Part shown: piece after piece, positions 23,708-35,365 of the stretch
Numbering within the stretch: position 1 is the stretch's first letter
Layout of the letters: each line of letters begins with the position of its first letter
Assembly (NCBI GenBank): GCA_000827265.1
Contig: KN834751.1
Coordinates: forward strand, 1,483,123-1,547,122
Direction of reading: 5' to 3'
Origin: Collybiopsis luxurians FD-317 M1
Lineage: Eukaryota > Basidiomycota > Agaricomycetes > Agaricales > Omphalotaceae
Length of the DNA stretch: 64,000 bases
Notes under the pieces: model-generated
The model's database searches: none
What the model was told of the DNA's origin: nothing
Seen by the model: only the letters and a program-made list of their open reading frames with translations
Program-made: the position numbers and the translations under genes

Positions 23708-25232
23708 ATGGCTTATCCCAAGACTCAGACATACACGTTGCCAGAAGGAATCGAACTGTCCTTCACAGATGGCGGACCCCCTCCAAACTCATCGGACTAC
23801 ACGACCGTATTTGCTATACATGGTGTAACTTTTAATGCTTGTGAGTCAGCTTTGTTAGATTGTGCCTTAGTTTTTAACATGCTTCGCAGACCAATTCCGA
23901 AAACTTCATCAACATTCCCATGCTTTCAATCTCCGTACCGTTGCTCTTCATCGGCGAGACTACATTGGCTCAACATCCCTCACTACCTCCGAACTGGAGG
24001 AAATGAATCGAGGGGATAGATCATACTGGGATCGCCTGAGTGCTCAGGTGGCCCAGCTTCTAAAGCTATTTATCGAGCGTGAAAATATTCCTAAATTAAC
24101 CGTAACTGGGAACCGGAGAAGCGGCGGAATAGCAATCATGGGATGGTCGTTTGGCTGCGCGACCGTCCTATCACTTTTAGGTTCAGCAAGAAATCCAAGA
24201 ATTCCCCGTGAGCTCTACAAATTGCTGGAGAAATATATCGGGGATTTCGTACTCTATGGTTCGTATTTGTCCGTCAACTCTTGATGCACTGGTTTCTTTA
24301 GAAATTTTTTTCTAATTTACCCTTATTTTAGACCCGCCCGCTGTGGCATTTGGATACCCACTCCCAGCCGACTGCAAAAACTACAATCCTTGGCTGGATT
24401 CGAGCTTATCTCCAGCAGAAGTACCCATGGCTTTTGCAAGATGGGTGAGCTCGTACTACGACCATCCTTGTTATGATTCAGCCACCCGGAGTCTACCTGC
24501 TTCAGCAACCATTCATGATCTAGATGGCGCTCGACGCTATGCAAACAAGGAGGAAGAAGTGTCAATCGCATCATGGACTGAGACTGAGCTAACGAAAGGG
24601 ATCGAATTGGAACCGGGGGCAAACGATGTCATACTGTAAGCGTTTTCTCCTCCAAGCCACTCCATAGAATTTCTCCTCACAAAGCAACGCAGTTTCGCTC
24701 CGACGCCCCAAGAAACCATCAGCATCAATACCAAAGAAGCTCTCTTTGACCACAAAAGCGCCCACTCCTGGTTCCCCAATGCGAAAATATCGTATATCGG
24801 GTGTACCAGAACGAACTGGCCCTGTGCTTGGGGAGAGATCGAAACGAAGAAAAGATATTACGGATCCGCAAATGGAGCCTCGAATATTCTTTCTGCGTTA
24901 CGGACTAGGCTGCCTTCGAACTTGACAACCCTAATCTGCGGGTCCACAGAAAGCGAAAGCAAGAATTTACATTCGGATACGATCAGTAAGCGCAAAGGTC
25001 GTCAAATACAATTCATCAGCATGGATGGAGCCAATCATTTTGTAAGTTTTTTGACGCTCTAAAATTCCGCCAATTTTTTAAACGGTTTCCAAAGGCACAC
25101 TTAGATCGAACCGCAGAGTTTTTACAAGTATTAACAAACGCAGTTCGCACTAGCAAACACTCTAAAGCAGCTCACTCCAAGCCAGATGCATCCCTACTCC
25201 CGATTGATGCACGTCGGCATAGCTACAAGTAG
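23708..25232 (+). CDS. Alpha/beta-hydrolase, array copy 1
   Basis: First of six tandem paralogues of an alpha/beta-hydrolase fold enzyme of unknown substrate. Exons 23708-23840, 23890-24258, 24332-24635, 24693-25041 and 25095-25232 join in phase to 430 residues. Landmarks: oxyanion-side HGVTFNAY created across the first splice, nucleophile elbow GWSFG (Ser codon 24147-24149), WLDSSLSPAEVP, the YYDHPCYD box and the catalytic-His box DGANHF at the end of exon 4. With copy 2 it forms subfamily A (GWSFG, HGV). It differs from all other copies by an insert of about 26-40 residues in exon 4 before the His box and by an extended basic C-terminal tail. Function could be an esterase, lipase or C-C hydrolase; the sequence does not say which. 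Confidence 0.85.
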
Positions 25233-26174
25233 CAGAGGCAAACTAAAGGGACAGCTCTAAAAGGTGGAATCGGCAGAACATGTCGGGTGTATTCAAGCAT
25301 TTTTGGAATTTGAAATGAATACCGCAACGGTTGAAGGCCAACCTAGCACAATTTAGCACTCTTCAAGAAAATTTATCCCAAGGAATCGGCGGGGAAAGGT
25401 GATTGGGGTCAGTCAAGCATCTAGTGACGGACAAAAAATTTATGACAAAAATTCACGACATACGTTACCTAGATGAATAATTTCTTTATACAAATAAATT
25501 GATAATGAGTATCTACATGACTTTACGTAGAATTGTATCCACGGTTTTTTATCCTTTGTAGCGAAATGAAAAACATACGAATTAAGAACTTGGGATAACG
25601 CAGTTGAAGTTGTTTGGAAGTTTACATCCGCTTTTCATGCCCGCGACACGTGGCCGTTCATCGGAATCTTCCGAACCAATTAGGAAACTGCATAGGCTTG
25701 GACCTGAACCTGAACATCTGAATTGAAATCCTAAATCGAGTTTCCAGCCTCCAGGGCTTCTTCTGCTCGTTGATGGCAGAGAAATATCGAGCCCAACAGC
25801 GAAAGATCCTCTCAGTCCGCAGGGATCGAATCTTGACTATTGCAACAAAGTTAACGAAATTCAGATCAACCCAACCGAACGAAGCTATTTTGGAGCGTGG
25901 CTAAGCCTAGTCCAGCAAAGAATTTGCAGCTTCTCGGGAACGTATCAGTCAAGTTGCTGTCATTTCCCGGCGAGCAGCTTAACGAGCCTGGTGAATATGT
26001 ACGACTCTATTCCTTTTCGGTAACGGCTTGATGAGGGTTGAACCAGCGCGTGTTGGGTTTCACTAGAACACCCATTCCTAACAATCGCTACAAATATTAA
26101 CTGTCGATGTCATACAAGTTTTACATGCAGTTATGTCATGGAAAAATGCATGCTCCTTATACAGGCCGAATTGG
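25233..26174. other. Spacer between hydrolase copies 1 and 2
   Basis: About 0.9 kb without a supportable gene. It contains 3' flank of copy 1 and promoter of copy 2. Confidence 0.5.
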
Positions 26175-26183
26175 TATATAAAT
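26175..26183 (+). promoter_or_regulatory. TATA box of hydrolase copy 2
   Basis: TATATAAAT, 69 bp upstream of the ATG at 26252. Its position argues against the more upstream in-frame ATG at 26138 as the start. Confidence 0.6.
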
Positions 26184-26251
26184 ACAACAGCACAAGCATG
26201 AGTCCTTGTCCACGCAACTTTCAGACACGCTGCTCACAGGATATCGAAATC

Positions 26252-27614
26252 ATGGCATTCTCCAAAACTCAGACGTACACATTGTCCGAAGGAATCGAAT
26301 TGTCCTTTACCGATGGCGGTCCACCCCCAAATTCAGCGGACTATACAACTCTCTTCGTTGTACACGGTGTAGCATTCAATGCTTGTGTGTTCTACATTAT
26401 ACATAGACAGTTCTCCTTCTCAATACGCTTCACAGATCAATTCAAAAAAGTTCATGAGCATGCGCATGCTTTTAACTTTCGTGTCGTTGCTCTCCATCGA
26501 AGAGATTACATAGGCTCAACGCCGTACAGTCTTACCGAACTGAAGGAGATTGGGCAAGGCGACCGAGCATTCTGGGATCGCATAAGTGCTCAGCTGGCCG
26601 AGTTGTTGAAGACTTTTATCGAGCGTGAAAATATTCCCAAACCATCTGTGAGTGGGGACCAACGAAGTGGAGGTATAACGATTATGGGTTGGTCTTTTGG
26701 ATGCGCGACTGCTCTTTCTCTTCTGGGTTCACCAGAAAATTCGAGGATTTCCGACGAAATTCATGATTTTCTCAGCGAATATATTGACAATTTTATTCTC
26801 TACGGTTCGTATTGAACTATTCTTATCCAAGACTTTGTTTATATTTCGTCGATTCAGACGCGCCCTTTCAAGCTTTGGGATATCCAGTCTCTCCTGACTG
26901 CCCAAACTACCTGCCGTGGCTGGATTCCAGCCTCGCGCCGGCAGAATTGCCTGCAGCCTTTGCAAAATGGGTGGGTTCTTATTACGACCATTGCTGCTAC
27001 GATCCGACGACCCGGAGCCTGTCCACGTCCGCAAGTGTTCTTGATCTAGATGGTGTTCGTCCGTATACGGATAAAGAAGAAGAGATTTCGACTACCTTCT
27101 GGACCGAGGAGGAATTGACGAAAGGGATTGAAGGGAAGTCAGGGGAGAAAGATATTTTGTTGTAAGTTTCCCTTCTCTTCTAAGTCACTCTGTACGTTCT
27201 CTCATGATCAAAAATGTAGCTTTTCTCCGGCACCCCAAGCCAACCTCAATGCTACTACCAACCGAGCTCTCTTTGACACTAAAAGTGCGCGCTCCTGGTT
27301 TCCTAACGTGAAGGTAGCATATATTGGGGGTACCCGAACACTCTGGGTCTGTGCATGGGCCGAGATAGAAACAAAGAGGAGGTATTACTCGTGCGCAAAT
27401 GGCGGAAGCCAGGGTTTGAAGTCAAATGGGGTTAATGGATACAAGGCTCGCTCGATACGGTTCTTTGAGATGGACGGGGCGAATCACTTTGTAAGTGCTT
27501 CAAAAATCTGAAAATCTGGTCATTCTCTTAATTTATTCTCTCTCGGTTCCACAGGCTCACTGGGACCGAACTACGGGATTTCTGCAGCTGGTTAAGGACG
27601 CAATTAGACGTTGA
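26252..27614 (+). CDS. Alpha/beta-hydrolase, array copy 2
   Basis: Five exons, 26252-26384, 26436-26804, 26858-27161, 27220-27490 and 27555-27614, give 378 residues with every junction in the same phase as the other copies (phases 1, 1, 2, 0). Landmarks: HGVAFNAY, RRDYIGSTPYS, nucleophile GWSFGCAT, WLDSSLAPAELP, YYDHCCYD, FDTKSARSWFP, and the His box DGANHF followed by AHWDRT. Together with copy 1 it is subfamily A. A decayed duplicate of its exons 4-5 and 3' flank lies at about 31050-31390. Likely an active serine hydrolase; substrate unknown. Confidence 0.88.
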
Positions 27615-28903
27615 TAACGTTAACGATCTTTCTAGCGATTTACTCGATGTGAGTTGCGGTAACTCCCCAATGAATACAGATTCACCTTAGATAAGATGAA
27701 TCACCTCCTTTGACTCGCGTATCAAGTGTCATAGTCGCCTACCAAATAAGTCCATGAAAAATTCACGCATTCCGGAACTGGCCAGCCCGATAGTCAGCAT
27801 GCCACGCAAGCTCTAACACAAGTAGCCCCCTGGTCAGCGCGGGGTAGCTGACCTCCGATAGGAGGAGGCGCTGCTCTTCTCCATCTCGGAATTTCCAGGC
27901 CGTTTCACCATCCAAATGCATGACGGAAGTGCACTATCCATGTTTATACAGTCTCCTTCCCATCCCTAAGAAAACAAGTATGAACGGTTTTAATTTCCGT
28001 ACAGTGGTTCAGTTCATTCGCTCCCAGAATTTCAGTGACCAATTCGAGCTCCTGCGATTCGGATCCGTAACTCTCCGGGAAGCGTTTCGACACTCTACTT
28101 GATTACCTGAGCCTTTAAAAGTTCGCGTCGATGGTACTATGGTAGCACGGGTCAAGATCGCCTACAAAACTCTGTACAACAATTGAGTTTCAATCTCGCT
28201 TCACATACCAGCTCCCTAGAATCAATAGGGATGCTCCAAAGCACAGTATAATTGGTCTAACGTTATTTCTGAAAACGACGAATGGGTTTACATCACAGCG
28301 GTCATGATCAGTCATCCGTCACACTTGAGTCAGTCCACTCATGTGATGTGTGATGCTCCGCGTTTGGCTATCTGACAAACTTAAAGATCACCATTTCGTT
28401 GCTGGCGTTATTCCATCATTGTCATTCATGCCATCTGTGACATCTGGCAAACCTTATTCAATGGAAGACTATTTAGCTACTCACGGAGTCAATGACAGAG
28501 ATGGTAAATGCTCTTCTTTGAGCCTTTTACGCAACCTCTCCCTGGCGTTTGCTGCGAGATAAAATATCTCCAGTCGAGTAACTGAGTTGAGCAGATAAGA
28601 GTTCTCTCCAGAAGAGTCACGGCTCCTGTTTTCGATGAGAACCCTGCTGCCGAACCTGACGGCTCGTTTCAAGGTCAATGATTCGTCGTACCCCAAATGC
28701 TGTGATAACGGGACTGAACCCTGCGTAGCCGGGACTCGGCACGTAGCCTGAATAGAGAAAGTGCCCACTAGTGGCTGAACAATAATGATTTTTATATTGT
28801 TTCTCCCGTCCGTAGAGGCCTAACCCGGAACAGTTAGTCGTGGATTGGAGTTTTATGAACGACGTGCTCGGTAAAACCAGGTAACGCCCTATGAAAACAT
28901 CCA
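27615..28903. other. Spacer between hydrolase copies 2 and 3
   Basis: About 1.3 kb. The first ~150 bp is a 3' flank that reappears after the pseudogene fragment at 31380-31530. The rest holds no supportable gene; short open frames here do not resemble the neighbouring families. Confidence 0.5.
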
Positions 28904-28909
28904 TATATA
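28904..28909 (+). promoter_or_regulatory. TATA box of hydrolase copy 3
   Basis: TATATA, 68 bp before the ATG at 28972. Confidence 0.45.
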
Positions 28910-28971
28910 CCAGGTACGGGCCACTGTCTTGAAACTCGGATCCGTTCCATTTTTCCCTGGCTCACAGAAGT

Positions 28972-30299
28972 ATGAACTATCCGGAACCAAAAAAATATTC
29001 TTTATCCGAGGGCGTCGAGTTTTCCTTCACCGATATCGGTGCTCCTCCAAACTCCGATAACTACACAACGGTTGTCGTTCTTCACGGTGGAGGATTTAAT
29101 GCTTGTAGTAATCTCCCGTCTCATACATTTTCGATTCTAACAACAGTTCAGACCAGCTCCGCAAAGTGCATTCCTATGCACATGCTCTCAATCTTCGTAC
29201 CGTTCTGCTTTATCGAAGAGGTTACGCCGGTTCAACACCTTACACCCCCACGGAGGTGCAAGAGCTTCAGCACGGAGACAGAAGCTTTTTGGAACGATTG
29301 AGTGCGCAGCTGGCTGAATTTCTTGCTATGTTCATCAAGCAAGAAAAGATACCCCCGTGGAAAGAACATTCAGATGGTCCAAGAAGAGGAGGCATAGTAA
29401 TCCTGGGTTGGTCTCTCGGAAATGCCACAGTTCTCTCTTTCCTCGCTACGGCTGGCACAAGTCTACTGATCTCTGATGAGTTATCGACGCTGCTGGAGAA
29501 ATACGTTAGGAATTGCGTGCTTTATGGTGAGCGTAGGAACTTAGCATATTTTCTTAACTAGAGACAAACTCTAAGTTACGTTTTCAGAGCCAACCTGTTT
29601 TGCAATTGGCTGTCCACTTCCGGCTGACAATCCCAATTACATACCATGGGAGGACCCAAGTCTTTCTCCGGAAGATTTTCCGGTAGCCGTTTCGCGCTGG
29701 GTTAGTTCATATTACGACCACCCTTGCTATGACCCTGCAAGTCGAACAATGCAATCACCGAGTATATATGATCTTGACGATGCCAATCCTCGCAATGGAG
29801 ATAGACCAAGCACTTTATCATCTTGGACCGAAGAGGAATTGTCGAGAGGTGTAGACGGAGAGGCAATGAAGATGGAAGTTTTCATGTATGTTTTCCGACA
29901 CCTGTAAATTGATACGGATCATCTTTTCATTTCCTTTGCACACCTAGGTTTTCGCCTGCAATGCAAGAAGCCGTCCGAAAACTAGCAGATCAGGCTCTAT
30001 TCGATCCGAAAAGTACCCAAGCTCACTTCCCCCGGGTTGAAATCTCCCATATCGTGGGGACAAAGACATTTTGGGCAGGTATCTTGGGAGAAGCAGAATT
30101 AAAAAAGAGATATTATTCTCGTCCTCCAGAGGGTCGTAAGATGCGATTCTACAATATCGACGGGTTTAATCACTTTGTGAGCTTTTCCTATAAATGATTT
30201 CTGAACGACTGACTTAGAAATATCATATTTAATGACACTCAGGCACATTGGGACGAACCTCAAAAGTTTATGCAGGTTGTTGCTGAGAGTATGGTTTAA
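28972..30299 (+). CDS. Alpha/beta-hydrolase, array copy 3
   Basis: Exons 28972-29104, 29152-29526, 29588-29885, 29948-30176 and 30243-30299 give 363 residues. First member of subfamily B, recognised by HGGGFNAY, RRGYAGSTPYTP, nucleophile GWSLGNAT, PWEDPSLSPED, YYDHPCYDP, the exon-4 start MFSPAMQEA, SHIVGTKTFW and the His box DGFNHF followed by AHWDEP. Exon 4 is 42 bp shorter than in copy 2, the main indel between subfamilies. All catalytic positions are kept, so it is likely functional. Confidence 0.88.
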
Positions 30300-30671
30300 C
30301 ATGCTGAGATTCAATCTTCAACTATAGATCCGAGCTCCGTAGAGAACAACGTCTGTTCAATGATATCAGTGAATTGAACGTTTGCACAGAGCAATTCCGT
30401 AAAATTCATGATACGCATACGTTCCAGCCTTTTCACTGTTGCTCCACTAAATGGTCTTTCCACCTCACTTAAGAGTAGACGCGTGCTTTCAACGCGTTTG
30501 ATGTCAAAGCATACCCCTCATATGATTTGTGACGCCACGCGCTCTTTGATGGTACCGGCGTGTCCGGCGACACGGCAACGGCACGGGTTCGTTACACGAG
30601 CGCCTACTTGGTTCGTGTTCTCAACTCTCCCTTAAGCTGGAACCAAAATTCAATTCTGACATTGTGGTGTA
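30300..30671. other. Spacer after hydrolase copy 3
   Basis: Contains a stretch (about 30380-30550) resembling the spacer after copy 5 (about 35570-35745), including the shared GTAAAATTCATGAT and GATTTGTG motifs. It is therefore paralogous intergenic DNA carried along by the duplications. No gene. Confidence 0.55.
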
Positions 30672-30961
30672 TACCCGTACTCGAATTCGAATGCGTCCTC
30701 TCATACGGAACCGCTCCCCTACACCCACACCGGCGAAACTACTTCAAGACAGAGATCTCTGATCGATATTTTCACTGGCAAGATGGTGTCGTTGATGTTG
30801 TTGTTGCAATGGATGTGGTGGAAGAGGGGTAGTTCGAATTCGAATTTGTTTATGTTCAATGGATTCGTAAATGGGTTTGTGCTCACATACCACTGCTCCT
30901 GCGCACAAGACTCCAGTTTCCTATGCGTGTGTGCCGAGACGAACGTATGCCTTCATTGGAA
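30672..30961 (-). pseudogene. Decayed 3' exon fragment of the AFI1/DENN gene
   Basis: About 290 bp similar, in the same orientation, to 38256-38541, the last coding exon of the AFI1/DENN gene. Shared blocks include CTCGAATTCGAATG, ACACCGGCGAAACTACT, GGGGTAGTTCG, AATGGGTTTG and GAGACGAAC. Indels and stops break the reading frame. It shows that a piece of the gene that today follows the array was once copied into it, next to hydrolase copy 3. Confidence 0.75.
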
Positions 30962-31049
30962 TTGAGGCATTCTAAAGGACCAGGACCCCGACCTTTCCTC
31001 TTATTAGCACGAGATAGAAGCTCGCTGTCTTTCACAGAACAATATTCTT

Positions 31050-31390
31050 GGACACCATAACAAACCATCAATGCCACTGTAAATCGAGCTCTCTTTGACA
31101 CCAAAACCGCATGCCCTAGCTTCTTAATCGCCCATACACTCTGGGTCTATACTTGGGCCGAGACAGGAGACATCATCCGTATATAAAGCCAGGCTTTGAA
31201 GTCGAATGGGGTTATGGATGCAAGTTGGATGCAAAACTCGTCCAACGCGCTTCTTCGGCATGGAAGGAGCAAATCATTCTGTAAGAGTTATGAAACTCCG
31301 AAATTCTAGCTTTCTTTGTATCTTGTTTTCTCAGATTTAGTACAGAGTTTAGCAACTAGTTACAGATGCGACCCGGAGATGTTAACATTA
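31050..31390 (+). pseudogene. Decayed exons 4-5 of a copy-2-type hydrolase
   Basis: Matches exons 4-5 and 3' flank of copy 2 (27240-27750). Shared blocks include CGAGCTCTCTTTGACAC, ACACTCTGGGTCT, TTGGGCCGAGA and the His-box region near 31265. A deletion, an in-frame TAA after the GAGACAGGAGAC segment and loss of the last exon's frame show it is dead. The similarity continues into 3' flank to about 31530. Exons 1-3 are gone. Confidence 0.8.
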
Positions 31391-31722
31391 CCGACTTGTT
31401 AAGCAACTAATTCTATGCTATGAGATGCGATAGCGTTGCTAATGAATATATGGATCACTCTGAGTGGATCATTTCCTTCGACAAGTCGCGTATCTAGTGT
31501 CAGAGTATAGACCTCTACTAAGTAAGTCCCTCTACCTATTTCCTCGGGAGCTCAGTGACTGAAAGTCAATTTCTGCAACTCGGGCTCGGAGTTTTCTGGA
31601 GAATAACGTGCGTCGACACCCACCCAACCAATTCACTATTGCGGAAATGCGGGTAAACTTACAAGCTCTGTTCGTGTGATACAGCTTTGCGCCGATTTCA
31701 AAATACCATGCTCTCGAGATCA

Positions 31723-31732
31723 TATATTTATA
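31723..31732 (+). promoter_or_regulatory. TATA-like element of hydrolase copy 4
   Basis: TATATTTATA, 50 bp before the ATG at 31782. Confidence 0.4.
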
Positions 31733-31781
31733 CCAGAAGCTACTTTCCCGAAACTCGGATTCGTTCCGTTCTCCCCAGCTC

Positions 31782-33120
31782 ATGGATGCGTCGCTGAGCA
31801 CAAACTACCCAGAACCGAAAACATACACTCTATCCGATGGAATTGAGCTTTCCTTCACCGATATCGGTGCTCCTTCAGACTCCAACAACTATACAACAGT
31901 TGTCGCTCTTCATGGCGGAGGGTTTAATGCTTGTAAAAATCTCCCATTTATTCCCGATGTTCCGTTGAGAAAATCTTCAGACCAGTTCCGCAAAGTACAT
32001 TCTTATGTACACGCCCTTAATCTTCGTACCATTCTACTCCATCGAAGAAATTACGCCGGTTCTACGCCTTACACCACCGCGGAGCTACAAGAGCTTGAAC
32101 AGGGAAATAGAGAATTCTGGGAACGATTGAGTGCCCAATTGGCTGAATTTCTTGGCATGTTCATTGAACGAGAGAAGGTACCTCCTTTGAGAGAACAATT
32201 GGACGGTACAAGAAGTGGAGGCATAGCAATTCTAGGTTGGTCACTTGGAAATACGACAGTGCTGTCTTTCTTGGCTACAGCTAGAAGTCCATTGATTTCT
32301 GATGAACTGTCTACGCTGTTGAAGACGTATATTAGGAATTGCGTTCTTTACGGTAAGCATAGGAACTTTATAGCACCAGAAACAAATTCTAAGCTATTTG
32401 CTCCTTCCAGAGCCGTCCTCTATGGCATTTGGCTATCCGGTTCCAGCAGACAATCCTAATTACATACCATGGGATGACTCAGGGCTTTCCACAGAAGATC
32501 GTTCGGCAGCGGTACTGCAATGGGTTGGTTCATATTACGACCACCCTTGTTATGACCCCTCACGTGCAACACTGATACCTTCGATAACTATACATGACCT
32601 AGACGATGCAGATCCTCGAAAAGATCGATTAAGCACCTTATCATCCTGGTCCGAGGAAGAAATGTCAAAGGGAGTAGAAGGAGAGGCGTTGCAGATGGAA
32701 GCCCTCATGTACGTCGGATCGATTGTGTCGATACGGGACGTTATCTCACTCTCCTCGTATACTCCCTAGGTTCTCGCCAACAATGGAACAAACCATCCGA
32801 GATGTAGCAGATCAAGCATTATTTGATCCAAAAGCAATCCAGACCCACTTCCCTAAGGTCGAGATATCTCACATTGTGGGAACAAGAACATTTTGGCCAT
32901 GTATCTGGGGTGAAGCGGAATTGAAGAAGAGATATCATTCTCGGCCCCCGGAGGGTTGTAAGATGCGATTCTTCAGCATAGATGGGTTTAATCACTTTGT
33001 GAGTTTTTCCTATAAAGGACCTTAACGATTGAACTTAGAAACATCATTCTTAATGACACTTAGGCACATTGGGACGAACCTCAGAGATTCATGCAAGTTG
33101 TCGCAGAGAGCATTCACTAG
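31782..33120 (+). CDS. Alpha/beta-hydrolase, array copy 4
   Basis: Exons 31782-31932, 31981-32352, 32411-32708, 32770-32998 and 33064-33120 give 368 residues. Subfamily B: HGGGFNAY, RRNYAGSTPYTT, GWSLGNTT, PWDDSGLSTED, YYDHPCYDPS, MFSPTMEQT, SHIVGTRTFW, DGFNHF and AHWDEP. Six extra N-terminal residues (MDASLS) precede the NYPEPK start of copy 3; copy 5 shares this extension, so copies 4 and 5 are probably sister duplicates. All catalytic residues are intact. Confidence 0.88.
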
Positions 33121-34014
33121 TTGCTGCCTTGCATATTTGTGGAAATGTTTGATGCTTCAATGTTGTCCTCACTCTGATACCTCATTGTCGATTTCAAGTA
33201 TACATTGAGATTTAATCGTTGAGTACAGGGCTCGGCTCCTTCCAGAATCCAAGCTGTATGGAAACAACATCTAGATAAGTATGCTAATGGAGGGATGTAG
33301 GCTGCACAGACTGACTCATGAACTTCAAGTTCTGTCTATACTCTCAGCTTTCTCACTGTGGTTATAGTACTAGCTAATCCTTCTACCCTTCCTTGAACCG
33401 GACGCACATTCACAATGCATTTGATGGTTCCACTCAGGCGAATTTTGACGTCACGCGCTTAGCTGTTTCTCTGCCACCAAAGTTCCAACAAAGTTTTGCG
33501 GCTTGCGCAACATCTACGACGTCTATAGCTAGGGATCTCATCGATCTCGTCATACTTCTCGTATGGAGTGGGATATGTGGAGATATTATGGTAAACTGGT
33601 CGTTCTGGAATCGGACATTGGTCAGTATAACATATATCCTATCCTATCCCGTGTCCCATGCACACAAGCAGCTTTCCCTAGCGTCCATTGCAAACATAGC
33701 CTGGTTGACATTCCCTCGATCTGTTGAGGCGGCTGCTGAAAGAGATAATTATTACAGCAGACCCTTAACTGCCCTTCTCGATGAGATCCCTTCTGTTGAA
33801 CGTGAGAGATCTTTTCAAGATGGTATTGTACACTGTGCCTCAAATGCCACACGGAACTATAATTCCAACATGCATAAGTCTAACCGGGACCAGCTAGTCG
33901 GTGTACGGAGAGTTCTGTTATTGGTCAGTTACATAGGATTGATCAAGAGTGGCTTCTTCGGAAAGTCGCTGTAAGAAGTACCAGCTACTCAGACTCATTT
34001 TATTATCCTAATTC
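33121..34014. other. Spacer between hydrolase copies 4 and 5
   Basis: About 0.9 kb. A 193-codon open frame at 33393-33974 begins at TTG and resembles no family I know. Parts match the other array spacers (a GACGTCACGCGCT-like stretch near 33450), so I read it as non-coding. Confidence 0.5.
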
Positions 34015-35365
34015 ATGGATGCGTCAAGCAATATGAACTATCCGGAACCAAAAACTTACGCATTGTCTGAAGGAATTGAATTCTCCTTCACCGATATTGG
34101 GGCTCCTCCGAACTCTGATAATTATACAACAGTCGTTGTTCTTCATGGGGGAGGATTCAATGCTTGTAAGATTCTCTGACTGTCCTATGCACTTTATTTC
34201 TGATGTCTAATTTATGGCATATCTCAAAGATGAGTTCCGCAAAGTACATCCTTATGCACACGCTCTTAATCTTCGCACTGTTTTGCTTCATCGAAGAAAT
34301 TACGCTGGTTCAACACCTTACACCCCCACAGAGGTGCACGAACTCAAGCAGGGAAACAGGGTCTTTTGGGAACGATTGGGTGCCCAACTGGCTGAGTTTC
34401 TTGGCATGTTTGTTGAGCGAGAGAAGATACCCCCGTCGAAAGAACATTCGAATGGTACAAGAAGTGGAGGAATGGCAATTCTAGGTTGGTCTCTCGGAAA
34501 TGCGACAGTGCTGTCTTTCTTCGCTATGGCCAGGAGTCCATTGATCTCTGACAATCTATCGACGCTGTTGGAGTCATATGTTAGGAACTGTGTGCTATAT
34601 GGTGAGTATGGAGTATCTTTATCAAATCGGAAACAAACGCTAAAGCTATCTGTCCCTCCTCAGAGCCATCATCTTTGGGAATTGGTTATCCACATCCAGC
34701 TGACAATCCCAATTATCTACCATGGGAGGACCCAAATCTTTCCCCAGAGGAGATTCCGGCGGCCGCTGTGCAGTGGGTTAGTTTCTATTATGACCACCCT
34801 TGCTATAACCTCGAAAGTACAACTTCACCGACTATACATGATTTCGACCATGGCAATCCTCGCACAAGGGATAGATTAAGCACCTTATCATCTTGGACTG
34901 AAGAAGAAATGTCAAAGGGACTAGAAGGAGAGGTATTGAGGATGGAATTTCTTCTGTACGTCGGACTTACTGGGTAGATATGAGTCATCGCCTCATTTTC
35001 CTCGCATAACTAGGTTCTCGCCAATGATGCAACGAACCATCCGAGATATAGCAGATCAAGCATTATTCGACCCAAAAACAATCCAGACCCACTTTCCCAA
35101 AGTCGAAATATCCCATATCGTAGGAACAAGAACATTTTGGCTATGTATCTGGGCAGAAGTGGAATTGAAGAAAAGATATCATTCTCAGCCCACGGAGAGC
35201 CGTAAGATGCGGTTTTTCAGCATAGACGGGTTTAACCACCTTGTGAGTGTTTTCTCTAATCCACCTGCTGATGATTGATGCAAAAAACTCATATTCAATG
35301 ACATTTAGGCACATTGGGATGAGCCTCAGAGATTTTTGCAAGTTGTCGCCGAGAGTATTCAATAA
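34015..35365 (+). CDS. Alpha/beta-hydrolase, array copy 5
   Basis: Exons 34015-34165, 34230-34601, 34664-34955, 35014-35242 and 35309-35365 give 366 residues. Subfamily B with MDASSN start, HGGGFNAY, RRNYAGSTPYTP, GWSLGNAT, PWEDPNLSPEE, YYDHPCYN, SHIVGTRTFW and AHWDEP. The His box reads DGFNHL instead of DGFNHF, so the catalytic His is kept but its neighbour has changed. Intron 1 ends in AAAG rather than CAG. No clear TATA box is seen upstream, unlike the other copies. Likely functional. Confidence 0.85.

Noticed and set aside
24630..24700. Apparent frameshift at the exon 3/4 junction of hydrolase copy 1
   Set aside because: The junction is in phase when CT from exon 3 joins T of exon 4.
33393..33974. 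193-codon open frame between hydrolase copies 4 and 5
   Set aside because: Starts at TTG, resembles no family, and part of it matches non-coding spacers elsewhere in the array.
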